64,000 bases of DNA from Hormiphora californensis. Taxonomy: Eukaryota; Ctenophora; Tentaculata; Cydippida; Pleurobrachiidae. The notes below the pieces were generated by a model that did not search any database, had not been told where the DNA came from, and saw nothing but the letters and a program-made list of their open reading frames with translations. The DNA lies in contig CM035359.1 in NCBI GenBank assembly GCA_020137815.1, positions 4,994,032 through 5,058,031 on the forward strand, written 5' to 3'. Both the position numbers and the translations under genes were made by a program. This document shows, one piece after another, positions 44,701-57,900 of the stretch (positions are counted from its first letter, which is position 1; each line of letters opens with the position of its first letter).

Positions 44701-47700
44701 AGTTTCTTAGAGATAAGGAGGGTCAAAGTGGGAAAGTTTCTTAGAGATAAGGAGGTTCAAAGTGGGAAAGTTTCTTAGAGATAAGGAGGGTCAAAGTGGA
44801 AAAGTTTCTTAGAGATGAGGAGGGTCAAAGTGGGAAAATTTCTTAGAGATAAGGAGGGTCAAAGTACAGTGGGAAAGTTTCTTAGAGATAAGGAGGGTCA
44901 AAGTGGGAAGGTTTCTTAGAGATAAGGAGGGTCAAGGTGCGAGAGTTTCTTAGAGATAAGGAGGGTCAAAGTGCGAAAGTTTCTTAGAGATAAGGAGAGT
45001 CAAAGTGGAAAAGTTTCTTAGAGATAAGGAGGGTCAAAGTGGGAAAGTTTCTTAGAGATAAGGAGGGTCAAAGTGGGATAGTTTCTTAGAGATAAGGAGG
45101 GTCAAAGTGGAAAAGTTTCTCAGAGATAAGGGGGTTCAAAGTGGGAAAGTTTCTTAGAGATAAGGAGGGTCAAAGTGGGAAGGTTTCTTAGAGATAAGGA
45201 GGGTCAAGGTGCGAGAGTTTCTTAGAGATAAGGAGGGTCAAAGTGCGAAAGTTTCTTAGAGATAAGGAGAGTCAAAGTGGAAAAGTTTCTTAGAGATAAG
45301 GAGGGTCAAAGTGGGAAAGTTTCTTAGAGATAAGGAGGGTCAAAGTGGGATAGTTTCTTAGAGATAAGGAGGGTCAAAGTGGAAAAGTTTCTCAGAGATA
45401 AGGGGGTTCAAAGTGGGAAAGTTTCTTAGAGATAAGGAGGGTCAAAGTGGGATAGTTTCTTAGAGATAAGGAGGTTCAAAGTGGGCAAGTTTCTTAGAGA
45501 TAAGGAGGGTCAAAGTGCGAAAGTTTCTTAGAGATAAGGAGGGTCAAAGTGGAAAAGTTTCTTAGAGATAAGGAAGGTCAAAGTGGGAAAGTTTCTTAGA
45601 GATAAGGAGGGTCAAAGTGGGATAGTTTCTTAGAGATAAGGAGGGTCAAAGTGGGAAAGTTTCTTAGAGATAAGGAGGGTCAAAGTGGGAAAGTTTCTTA
45701 GAGATAAGGAGGGTCAAAGTGCGAAAGAAAGTTTCTTAGAGATAAGGAGGGTCAAAGTGGGAAAGTTTCTTAGAGATATTAGAGATAAGGAGGGTCAAAG
45801 TGGGATAGTTTCTTAGAGATAAGGAGGCTCAAAGTGGGAAAGTTTCTTAGAGATAAGGGGGTTCAAAGTGGGAAAGTTTCTTAGAGATAAGAAGGGTCAA
45901 AGTGGGAAAGTTTCTTAGAGATAAGGAGGGTCAAAGTGGGAAAGTTTCTTAGAGATAAGGAGGGTCGAAGTGGGAAAGTTTCTTAGAGATAAGGAGGTTC
46001 AAAGTGGGAAAGTTTCTTAGAGATAAGGAGGGTCAAAGTGGGAAAGTTTCTTAGAGATGAGGAGGGTCAAAGTGGGAAAGTTTCTTAGAGATAAGGAGGT
46101 TCAAAGTGGGAAAGTTTCTTAGAGATAAGGAGGGTCAAAGTACAGTGGGAAAGTTTCTTAGAGATAAGGAGGGTCAAAGTGGGAAGGTTTCTTAGAGATA
46201 AGGAGGGTCAAGGTGCGAGAGTTTCTTAGAGATAAGGAAGGTCAAAGTGCGAAAGTTTCTTAGAGATAAGGAGAGTCAAAGTGGAAAAGTTTCTTAGAGA
46301 TAAAAAGGGTCAAAGTTGGAAAGTTTCTTAGAGATAAGGAGGGTCAAAGTGGGAAAGTTTCTTAGAGATAAGGAGGGTCAAAGTGGGAAAGTTTCTTAGA
46401 GATAAGGGGGTTCAAAGTGGGAAAGTTTCTTAGAGATAAGGAGGGTCAAAGTGGGATAGTTTCTTAGAGATAAGGAGTTTCAAAGCGGGAAAGTTTCTTA
46501 GAGATAAGGAGGGTCAAAGTGCGAAAGTTTCTTAGAGATAAGGAGGGTCAAAGTGGAAAAGTTTCTTAGAGATAAGGAGGGTCAAAGTGGGAAAGTTTCT
46601 TAGAGATAAGGAGGGTCAAAGTGGGAAAGTTTCTTAGAGATAAGGAGGGTCAAAGTGCGAAAAAAGTTTCTTAGAGATAAGGAGGGTCAAAGTGGGAAAG
46701 TTTCTTAGAGATATTAGAGATAAGGAGGGTCAAAGTGGGATAGTTTCTTAGAGATAAGGAGGCTCAAAGTGGGAAAGTTTCTTAGAGATAAGGGGGTTCA
46801 AAGTGGGAAAGTTTCTTAGAGATAAGGAGGGTCAAAGTGGGAAAGTTTCTTAGAGATAAGGAGGTTCAAAGTGGGAAAGTTTCTTAGAGATAAGGAGGGT
46901 CAAAGTGGAAAAGTTTCTTAGAGATGAGGAGGGTCAAAGTGGGAAAATTTCTTAGAGATAAGGAGGGTCAAAGTACAGTGGGAAAGTTTCTTAGAGATAA
47001 GGAGGGTCAAAGTGGGAAGGTTTCTTAGAGATAAGGAGGGTCAAGGTGCGAGAGTTTCTTAGAGATAAGGAGGGTCAAAGTGCGAAAGTTTCTTAGAGAT
47101 AAGGAGAGTCAAAGTGGAAAAGTTTCTTAGAGATAAGGAGGGTCAAAGTGGGAAAGTTTCTTAGAGATAAGGAGGGTCAAAGTGGGATAGTTTCTTAGAG
47201 ATAAGGAGGGTCAAAGTGGAAAAGTTTCTCAGAGATAAGGGGGTTCAAAGTGGGAAAGTTTCTTAGAGATAAGGAGGGTCAAAGTGGGATAGTTTCTTAG
47301 AGATAAGGAGGTTCAAAGTGGGCAAGTTTCTTAGAGATAAGGAGGGTCAAAGTGCGAAAGTTTCTTAGAGATAAGGAGGGTCAAAGTGGAAAAGTTTCTT
47401 AGAGATAAGGAAGGTCAAAGTGGGAAAGTTTCTTAGAGATAAGGAGGGTCAAAGTGGGATAGTTTCTTAGAGATAAGGAGGGTCAAAGTGGGAAAGTTTC
47501 TTAGAGATAAGGAGGGTCAAAGTGGGAAAGTTTCTTAGAGATAAGGAGGGTCAAAGTGCGAAAGAAAGTTTCTTAGAGATAAGGAGGGTCAAAGTGGGAA
47601 AGTTTCTTAGAGATATTAGAGATAAGGAGGGTCAAAGTGGGATAGTTTCTTAGAGATAAGGAGGCTCAAAATGGGAAAGTTTCTTAGAGATAAGGGGGTT

Positions 47701-50700
47701 CAAAGTGGGAAAGTTTCTTAGAGATAAGAAGGGTCAAAGTGGGAAAGTTTCTTAGAGATAAGGAGGGTCAAAGTGGGAAAGTTTCTTAGAGATAAGGAGG
47801 GTCGAAGTGGGAAAGTTTCTTAGAGATAAGGAGGTTCAAAGTGGGAAAGTTTCTTAGAGATAAGGAGGGTCAAAGTGGGAAAGTTTCTTAGAGATGAGGA
47901 GGGTCAAAGTGGGAAAGTTTCTTAGAGATAAGGAGGTTCAAAGTGGGAAAGTTTCTTAGAGATAAGGAGGGTCAAAGTACAGTGGGAAAGTTTCTTAGAG
48001 ATAAGGAGGGTCAAAGTGGGAAGGTTTCTTAGAGATAAGGAGGGTCAAGGTGCGAGAGTTTCTTAGAGATAAGGAAGGTCAAAGTGGAAAAGTTTCTTAG
48101 AGATAAGGAGGGTCAAAGTGGGAAAGTTTCTTAGAGATAAGGAGGGTCAAAGTGGGATAGTTTCTTAGAGATAAGGAGGGTCAAAGTGGAAAAGTTTCTT
48201 AGAGATAAGGGGGTTCAAAGTGGGAAAGTTTCTTAGAGATAAGGAGGGTCAAAGTGGGATAGTTTCTTAGAGATAAGGAGGTTCAAAGCGGGAAAGTTTC
48301 TTAGAGATAAGGAGGGTCAAAGTGCGAAAGTTTCTTAGAGATAAGGAGGGTCAAAGTGGAAAAGTTTCTTAGAGATAAGGAGGGTCAAAGTGGGAAAGTT
48401 TCTTAGAGATAAGGAGGGTCAAAGTGGGATAGTTTCTTAGAGATAAGGAGGGTCAAAGTGGGAAAGTTTCTTAGAGATAAGGAGGGTCAAAGTGGGAAAG
48501 TTTCTTAGAGATAAGGAGGGTCAAAGTGGGAAAGTTTCTTAGAGATAAGGAGGGTCAAAGTGGGAAAGTTTCTTAGAGATAAGAAAGGTCAAACTGGGAA
48601 AGTTTCTTAGAGATAAGGAGGGTCAAAGTGGGAAACTTTCTGAGAGATCAGGAGGTTCAAAGTGGGAAAGTTTCTTAGAGATAAGGGGGTTCAAAGTGGG
48701 AAAGTTTCTTAGAGATAAGAAGGGTCAAAGTGGGAAAGTTTCTTAGAGATAAGGAGGGTCAAAGTGGGAAAGTTTCTTAGAGATAAGGAGGGTCGAAGTG
48801 GGAAAGTTTCTTAGAGATAAGGAGGTTCAAAGTGGGAAAGTTTCTTAGAGATAAGGAGGGTCAAAGTGGGAAAGTTTCTTAGAGATGAGGAGGGTCAAAG
48901 TGGGAAAGTTTCTTAGAGATAAGGAGGTTCAAAGTGGGAAAGTTTCTTAGAGATAAGGAGGGTCAAAGTACAGTGGGAAAGTTTCTTAGAGATAAGGAGG
49001 GTCAAAGTGGGAAGGTTTCTTAGAGATAAGGAGGGTCAAGGTGCGAGAGTTTCTTAGAGATAAGGAAGGTCAAAGTGGGAAAGTTTCTTAGAGATAAGGA
49101 GAGTCAAAGTGGAAAAGTTTCTTAGAGATAAGGAGGGTCAAAGTGGGAAAGTTTCTTAGAGATAAGGAGGGTCAAAGTGGGATAGTTTCTTAGAGATAAG
49201 GAGGGTCAAAGTGGAAAAGTTTCTTAGAGATAAGGGGGTTCAAAGTGGGAAAGTTTCTTAGAGATAAGGAGGGTCAAAGTGGGATAGTTTCTTAGAGATA
49301 AGGAGGTTCAAAGTGGGCAAGTTTCTTAGAGATAAGGAGGGTCAAAGTGCGAAAGTTTCTTAGAGATAAGGAGGGTCAAAGTGGAAAAGTTTCTTAGAGA
49401 TAAGGAAGGTCAAAGTGGGAAAGTTTCTTAGAGATAAGGAGGGTCAAAGTGGGATAGTTTCTTAGAGATAAGGAGGGTCAAAGTGGGAAAGTTTCTTAGA
49501 GATAAGGAGGGTCAAAGTGGGAAAGTTTCTTAGAGATAAGGAGGGTCAAAGTGCGAAAGAAAGTTTCTTAGAGATAAGGAGGGTCAAAGTGGGAAAGTTT
49601 CTTAGAGATATTAGAGATAAGGAGGGTCAAAGTGGGATAGTTTCTTAGAGATAAGGAGGCTCAAAGTGGGAAAGTTTCTTAGAGATAAGGGGGTTCAAAG
49701 TGGGAAAGTTTCTTAGAGATAAGAAGGGTCAAAGTGGGAAAGTTTCTTAGAGATAAGGAGGGTCAAAGTGGGAAAGTTTCTTAGAGATAAGGAGGGTCGA
49801 AGTGGGAAAGTTTCTTAGAGATAAGGAGGTTCAAAGTGGGAAAGTTTCTTAGAGATAAGGAGGGTCAAAGTGGGAAAGTTTCTTAGAGATGAGGAGGGTC
49901 AAAGTGGGAAAGTTTCTTAGAGATAAGGAGGTTCAAAGTGGGAAAGTTTCTTAGAGATAAGGAGGGTCAAAGTACAGTGGGAAAGTTTCTTAGAGATAAG
50001 GAGGGTCAAAGTGGGAAGGTTTCTTAGAGATAAGGAGGGTCAAGGTGCGAGAGTTTCTTAGAGATAAGGAAGGTCAAAGTGCGAAAGTTTCTTAGAGATA
50101 AGGAGAGTCAAAGTGGAAAAGTTTCTTAGAGATAAGGAGGGTCAAAGTGGGAAAGTTTCTTAGAGATAAGGAGGGTCAAAGTGGGATAGTTTCTTAGAGA
50201 TAAGGAGGGTCAAAGTGGAAAAGTTTCTTAGAGATAAGGGGGTTCAAAGTGGGAAAGTTTCTTAGAGATAAGGAGGGTCAAAGTGGGATAGTTTCTTAGA
50301 GATAAGGAGGTTCAAAGCGGGAAAGTTTCTTAGAGATAAGGAGGGTCAAAGTGCGAAAGTTTCTTAGAGATAAGGAGGGTCAAAGTGGAAAAGTTTCTTA
50401 GAGATAAGGAGGGTCAAAGTGGGAAAGTTTCTTAGAGATAAGGAGGGTCAAAGTGGGATAGTTTCTTAGAGATAAGGAGGGTCAAAGTGGGAAAGTTTCT
50501 TAGAGATAAGGAGGGTCAAAGTGGGAAAGTTTCTTAGAGATAAGGAGGGTCAAAGTGGGAAAGTTTCTTAGAGATAAGGAGGGTCAAAGTGGGAAAGTTT
50601 CTTAGAGATAAGAAAGGTCAAACTGGGAAAGTTTCTTAGAGATAAGGAGGGTCAAAGTGGGAAACTTTCTGAGAGATCAGGAGGTTCAAAGTGGGAAAGT

Positions 50701-52758
50701 TTCTTAGAGATAAGGGGGTTCAAAGTGGGAAAGTTTCTTAGAGATAAGAAGGGTCAAAGTGGGAAAGTTTCTTAGAGATAAGGAGGGTCAAAGTGGGAAA
50801 GTTTCTTAGAGATAAGGAGGGTCGAAGTGGGAAAGTTTCTTAGAGATAAGGAGGTTCAAAGTGGGAAAGTTTCTTAGAGATAAGGAGGGTCAAAGTGGGA
50901 AAGTTTCTTAGAGATGAGGAGGGTCAAAGTGGGAAAGTTTCTTAGAGATAAGGAGGTTCAAAGTGGGAAAGTTTCTTAGAGATAAGGAGGGTCAAAGTAC
51001 AGTGGGAAAGTTTCTTAGAGATAAGGAGGGTCAAAGTGGGAAGGTTTCTTAGAGATAAGGAGGGTCAAGGTGCGAGAGTTTCTTAGAGATAAGGAGGTCA
51101 AAGTGCGAAAGTTTCTTAGAGATAAGGAGAGTCAAAGTGGAAAAGTTTCTTAGAGATAAGGAGGGTCAAAGTGGGAAAGTTTCTTAGAGATAAGGAGGGT
51201 CAAAGTGGGATAGTTTCTTAGAGATAAGGAGGGTCAAAGTGGAAAAGTTTCTTAGAGATAAGGGGGTTCAAAGTGGGAAAGTTTCTTAGAGATAAGGAGG
51301 GTCAAAGTGGGATAAGTTTCTTAGAGATAAGGAGGTTCAAAGCTGGGAAAGTTTCTTAGAGATAAGGAGGGTCAAAGTGCGAAAGTTTCTTAGAGATAAG
51401 GAGGGTCAAAGTGGAAAGTTTCTTAGAGATAAGGAGGGTCAAAGTGGGAAAGTTTCTTAGAGATAAGGAGGGTCAAAGTGGGATAGTTTCTTAGAGATAA
51501 GGAGGGTCAAAGTGGGAAAGTTTCTTAGAGATAAGGAGGGTCAAAGTGGGAAAGTTTCTTAGAGATAAGGAGGGTCAAAGTGGGAAAGTTTCTTAGAGAT
51601 AAGGAGGGTCAAAGTGGGAAAGTTTCTTAGAGATAAGAAAGGTCAAACTGAGAAAGTTTCTTAGAGATAAGGAGGGTCAAAGTGGGAAACTTTCTGAGAG
51701 ATCAGGAGGTTCAAAGTGGGAAAGTTTCTTAGAGATAAGGAGGGTCAAAGTGCGATAGTTTCTCAGAGATAAAGAGGGTGAAAGTGGGAAAGTTTCTTAG
51801 AGATAAGGAGGGTCAAAGTGGGAAAGTTTCTTAGAGATAAGGAAGGTCAAAGTGGGAAAGTTTCTTAGAGATAAGGATGGTCAAAGTGCAGGGAAAGTTT
51901 CATAGAGATAAAAAGGGTCAAAGTGGGAAAGTTTCTTAGAGATAAGGAGGGTCAAAGTGGGAAAGTTTCTTAGAGATAAGGAGGGTCAAAATGGGAAAGT
52001 TTTTTAGAGATAAGGAGGGTCAAAATGGGAAAGTTTCTTAGAGATAAGGAGGTTCAAAGTGGGAAAGTTTCTTAGAGATAAGGAGGGTCAAAGTGGGAAA
52101 GTTTCTTAGAGATAAGGAGGGTCAAAGTGGGAAAGTTTCTTAGAGATAAGGAGGGTCAAAGTGGGAAAGTTTCTTAGAGATGAGGAGGGTCAAAGTGAGA
52201 AAGTTTCTTAGAGATCAGGAGGTTCAAAGTGGGAAAGTTTCTTAGAGATAAGGAGGGTCAAAGTGGAATAGTTTCTTAGAGACAAGGAGGGTCAAAATGG
52301 GAAAGTTTCTAAGAGATAAGGAGGGTCAAAGTGGGAAAGTTTCTTAGAGATAAGGAGGGTCAAAGTGGGAAAGTTTTTCAGAGATAAGAAGGGTCAAAGT
52401 GGGAAAGTTTCTAAGAGATAAGGAGCGACAAAGTGGGAAAGTTTCTTAGAGACAAGGAGGGTCAAAGTGGGAAAGTTTCTCAGAGATAAGGAGGGTCAAA
52501 GTGGGAAAGTTTCTTAGAGATAAGGAGGGTCAAAGTGGGAAAGTTTCTTAGAGATAAGGAGGGTCAAAGTGGGAAAGTTTCTTAGAGACAAGGAGGGTCA
52601 AAGTGGGATAGTTTCTTAGAGATAAGGAGGGTCAAAGTGCGAAAGTTTCTTAGAGATAAGGAGCGTCAAAGCGGGAAAGGTTCTTAGAGATAAGGAGGGT
52701 CAAAGTGGGAAAGTTTCTTAGAGATAAGGAGGGTCAAAGTGGGAAATTTTCTAAGAGA
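41790..52758. repeat. 11-kb minisatellite, 34-bp unit, about 320 copies, with kilobase-scale duplications
   Basis: The unit is GATAAGGAGGGTCAAAGTGG then GAAAGTTTCTTAGA. Variants (GTGCGAAAG, GTGGGATAG, GGTTCAAAG, TACAGTGGG, a GATATTAGAGATAAGG insertion) recur in fixed order. The TACAGTGGG variant lies at about 43027, 44031, 44865, 46141, 46974, 47978, 48969, 49973 and 50998. The segments around 44.0-45.1 kb recur 2,110 bp later. The array lies between the minus-strand receptor exons at 52931 and 36345. Confidence 0.97.
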
Positions 52759-52930
52759 TAACCCATGATGCATCTATTAAGAATCACTATTATTCGGTCG
52801 TCACAGGAATAGTTATAGCTGCTCTAGTCTCTACCATGATAGTCACTTAGACCAGCTAGGCCTGTCTTCACTCTTCAGACAAGCTGTTCTGTAGAGACTT
52901 TCTTTCAAAATCAGGTCCACTAGAACTTAC

Positions 52931-54860
52931 CCGTGCAGGCGGGGAGAGTAATGGCAGTATCCACATTGCAGGTATACTTGTAGGCAGTGTTCTTGGTCAG
53001 AAGGTACTTCCTTGCACACAAGATATCAATCACAGTACCCTGAACTGATTATGGGGGGTATGAAATATATTGTTACAATATTGTTACAATATTATTGTAC
53101 ATGGTGTACTCGCTTCTTGCGAGATTCAAAGTGTCGTGTTATACTGGAAAGTGAGGTGGAAACAGAGATCGGTTCTGTATACGTACCAACATACAAAGGG
53201 AAACAAGGAATTTTGCCAGATTCCCTTTGTTTTGAACCAGCTCTCACTCAGTGATCGAGCACTATCGGGTTTTTGGCGCCCTCTATAGTACTAAGTACGT
53301 ACCAACATAAGGAGGTTTTGAGGTATCCACTTTTTCTTTTGTTATAGTTCCATCGATGTTGTTGTAATTCACCGCACAACTGTCTGAAGAAAAGGAGGGA
53401 TTTGAAAAGGGTGTGTCTTTATTAACAATCTACCCTCCTAGATTTGTGTCGTTAGTCCTCCCTCAACTGACCAAGTTTACGACTTTTTAGTCGATACTTG
53501 ATAAGCTCAGACGGTCATCTGATGTGTTTGTAATCACTGGTCGGCATCCCATCCAACTCTTTACGACGTAGGGCCGGATCTGAACCAGATCAAAATTCCT
53601 CTCGCATTACTAATTCTAATTGATCTTCTTGAGATCTCACATTGAAATAGTAAAATCTTTTCAAAATCCCTTAATATCCGGACGGCTGCTTCGTGGCAAG
53701 ACCTTAATCTGGTAATCAAACCAAAGCAGAAAAAGAGCGAACCAGGAAATGAAAGATTATATGATGATTTGATTTCTGGAGTCGCCTAGCTTTTTAAGAT
53801 AAGTGAGGTGGGAATGAGACTTAGCATGCGATTTGTAAATAAGAAAGTATATATAAGTTATCATGTGGCCGGGCTAGTGGTCTCACTTCCTTCCAAATTG
53901 ATGGCAATAAACGTGCTAATGTGGTAATGTGGTAACTGGTGCTTGGTATGTCCAGCTATTTCAAGGGCACGTGGGAACTGAAGAACTTATACTTTACAAA
54001 AGCGGCCACGTTCAATAATAGACAACATTTTTTCCCTGCCCGGGTGGATGCCCGAAGGGCATCCACCCGGATGATCGTTTTAGCACGTGTGCTAAAAAGA
54101 TCATAAAGGGTTTAGAAATCTCGGATTTGAAATAGTAACTCGAGCGTGGTCAAAATCGCGTGTGTCACGGTAGCAGCATAGTAACTGCTCCTTCATAAAA
54201 TCAAATAACTGTTTTGATGAAATATGATGTCAGGACGCTTATTTTCAAAGCTGTGCGCGGCGCTCACAACACTGTTGCTGAAGGGGTGAGGGTAGAGTAA
54301 AACAGCTGTGTAACTGCATATACATACAGGACGCATGCATCTCACATTGTGACCAAGCCTTGATATTGTGATACTGATAGTGTGATACTGATCCTGTCGA
54401 CGGAGGGCAGGGAAACACCGCATTATGAATACATAATGCAATAATTCTTGTTTCTAGCTTCTAGGGTGGAATTGTTTGGCATGCTGCATCTAGACGCTGC
54501 TCTCACACCCATTTAAAACACGCGTAATAGCACATACTATGGGTATGAGAACAGCGTTGACACTGTTTTTTTTGTACTAATAATATGTAAAACATAGCAG
54601 TCCGCTATCATGAATCAGCGTTTATTCCTTCGCTATTAGTTATAGGGGAACAAACGCTGATTTGTCGTATTTTGTTGAGGAGGGCATGTTTTTTCTCTTT
54701 CTCTTTCTCTTTCTCTTTCTCTTTCTCTTTCTCTTTCTCTTTCTCTTTCTCTTTCTCTTTCTCTTTCTCTTTCTCTTTCTCTTTCTCTTTCTCTTTCTCT
54801 TTCTCTTTCTCTTTCTCTTTCTCTTTCTCTTTCTCTTTCTCTTTCTCTTTCTCTTTCTCT

Positions 54861-54955
<95 letters not shown>

Positions 54956-57900
54956 AAAATACTGTTTTAGTAAATGATGGTATTGATATTCGTGTTTGGA
55001 CTGCTCCTAACAAGAGTTGTTGCAGGGGAGATTTCATCGACCGAGTGCAAACCAATAAAAGTAAACGGATATCTTCACGAGCAATGTCCCACACCAGACC
55101 ACCAATCTTACAACCCATGGCCATTTATCAAGTGTCCAAGATCAAACATTACGTACTATTCACATTTTAGTAGTAGCCCGGGCTCAGATTCTCAGTTCTT
55201 TTCCAACGTTTGTCCTTCAGATCCAGGGTTCTACCAGGCATGTGGACACACTGGTGGTACAGCATACAAAGAACTAGATGGGACGAAATTGCTCTGTGGG
55301 ACGTTCATTTGCGATGACTCTGCATTCGTAACAGGCGGTATTGACGCCAACGGTGAAAATTATAATAAAAAATACCGTTGTAAAAGTGATAAATGTGGAA
55401 ACACTGAACTGAACATGGTCGGATGTAACGATACGGATAATAGCGAAACAGAAAAGTGCAACAATAAATGTGCTGATGAAGTTTGCTTAGATGAATCAAA
55501 TTGTAACGGAGTACAATACGGTATGTGGTGCGAAGAAGGAAACTACGTTCCCCCTTACAAGGTGTGCAAAACAAACTCGGATTGTTATAATATCGACTGT
55601 TTTAATTGGACTGTTACTGATCATACCACCTGCTCGGATACGTGGATTCCCAGGATGCCACAAACTATCAAAATCCAAGATAACATGAGATGTTTCCACC
55701 CTGACGGTTCGGTTTGTGAAAATGGACAAGATCAAACAAACTGCAGTGATCCTGAAAGGGTTGTTATGCAGTGTCTCTCACAGGGCTTTCCAACTACCAT
55801 ATCCATGTGGGGATATTGCCAGGGATATACACTTTGTGATGACGGGTACAATAACGTCTGTGTTGATCCAGAACTAGGTTGCAATATTCATAAGGGGCAG
55901 CTATGTGATGGACATCCTGACTGCAATAATGGAGGGGATGAAACTTGTACAGATCTTACCAACGTTTCGTGCATCAGAAGATTTCACTCTCCGAACGTGG
56001 AAAAGAACGTCTCCCTACCGATTCCGTTGGAGTGGGTCATGGACGGGCAAGTGGACTGTCTCGATGGAATGGATGAAGATGAAACGCAGTGGTTGAAATG
56101 CGGAACTGACTACTACACCAAATATCAAGAGTTGGGGACTGAATGCGAGGAAGTTCTTCTCTGTCCTTTAGAGAGAAACTATATCGACTTGAAAAATCTT
56201 TGCGATAGAATAAACACATGCTCGTTTGAGGAAAAGCTGTGTAACGCAGCCCGGCAAACTGATATTGATGTAACAAATCTCATCGATACCTTCATTACTA
56301 GCCAGGATGAGCATTTTATTCAGCATTGCTTTCCAACCGGAGCTGCAGACCTGGAAACGAAACTTGGAAAGTGCAACACAGTAGAACACTCTGCTGGAAT
56401 TGTCAAAACGGTACTGAACGTCCAACAACCCGTGCTCGTAAAGATTCCTGAGAAAAAGGTCGATTGCTCTTATCTTTTCGGTGCGAACTATGTCTATGCA
56501 GCATGCAACAACATCTGTCTAAATGCTGAATGTCCCTTAAAGGAAATCCCTGGAGACACTTGCATAAACAAAAATGATTCCGTAGTTCGAGCTCTGGCAG
56601 ACACTGAAATTCCAAGTACAACGACGCTGATCAAAACTACAAAAGACCCCGGTTTCTACGACAATAAAATATTTCCGTGTGATAACAAAGAATGTGTCAC
56701 CTATCGGGATGTCTGTAACCTTAAAGCAGACTGTGGGGATGGCTCTGATGAGAGGAACTGTTCGAATCACTTTGAGTGTAAAGATGCTAGTGGTGAACTA
56801 GTGGTCCTATCTCAAGTGTGCGATGGTGTGGTGAACTGCCGTGATTTTTCCGACGAGTGCTCACAACGTTGTCCCTCTACAAACAAGAACATTTTTGAGA
56901 ACAGTTTCCTGAGATCTGCAAGCTTCTCTATGGGCATCATTGCAACATCCCTAAACACTGTTTCATTGGTAAGATCGGTTTGGGAGTTACCCCGACAAAA
57001 GACGTATGAAATGTTCCTCAACAAATCGACCATTGTTTTGATAAACCTTGGTGACTTGATGATTGGTATTTACCTCCTGCTGCTATCCTATTTTGACTTC
57101 ATCTACAATGCTGATGGCAACTACTGCGAAGAAAGATACCAATGGTTCAGTTCCAGTGAGTGTTCCTTCCTTGGAGTCTTGAGTACTACGGGATCGCAAC
57201 TGTCACTCTTTGCGATGACAATGCTCAGTATCACCCGACTGGCAAACATCGGAAACCTCGTGCAACGGGACTTGTTCAGCTATAAGTCAGCTGTCAAGCT
57301 TGGGTTGCTGCTAGTTTTCCCTCTACTGGCAAGTGTTTTGATTGCAGTTACACCGATCTTGTCATTCACCGAGGACTACTTCGTCAACGGCCTGTACTAC
57401 AATGGATCCCCGCTATTCATCAGGCCCGCTAGTAAGAGGAACCACTACGCGGTTTTCAAGGAGTATTTTGAAGGGCGGTCAATCTCGTGGGAGAAAGCCT
57501 CGTTCTCCTGGGAAGTTATCCGCTCAACAGTCAAAGAAATGTTTTCATCCGATAATGCAGGTAAATAAAAAGTTTTTCTTGTGCGTATGCGTGAAAGTCA
57601 TAAGCTATATTATGTATTAAATGCATCAGAAATCCATAATACGCATTATAATCATACATATTCAGCAAAAATATCATTTTCAGGGATACCAAGCTCTACC
57701 GTCCATTTTTACGGCAATGACGGAGTCTGTGTGTTTAAGTACCTTGTTACCCGTGACGACCCCCAATGGGTGTTTTCAACATCCATTCTTCTGGTGAACT
57801 TCCTGTGTTTCATCTTCATCTTGGTCAGCTATGGGTACATCAACTTTAAAACCCAGCAATCCAGCCGGAATGTGGGAGCTGCTACAGGTAGACAAGGTAC

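Noticed and set aside
41790-52758. Centromeric or telomeric satellite
   Set aside because: It lies inside a gene-dense region between exons, has an irregular internal order, and does not resemble a telomere repeat. A local minisatellite is the simpler reading.
53160-53270. Extra exon between the two sushi-like exons
   Set aside because: A donor-like TATGTTGGTACGTA sequence is present, but no Cys or domain pattern, and the flanking exons join in phase without it.
54640-54977. Long reading frames of Lys-Arg, Phe-Leu or Ser-Phe repeats on both strands
   Set aside because: They are translations of the CTTTCT/CT microsatellite in different frames, with no other sequence features.
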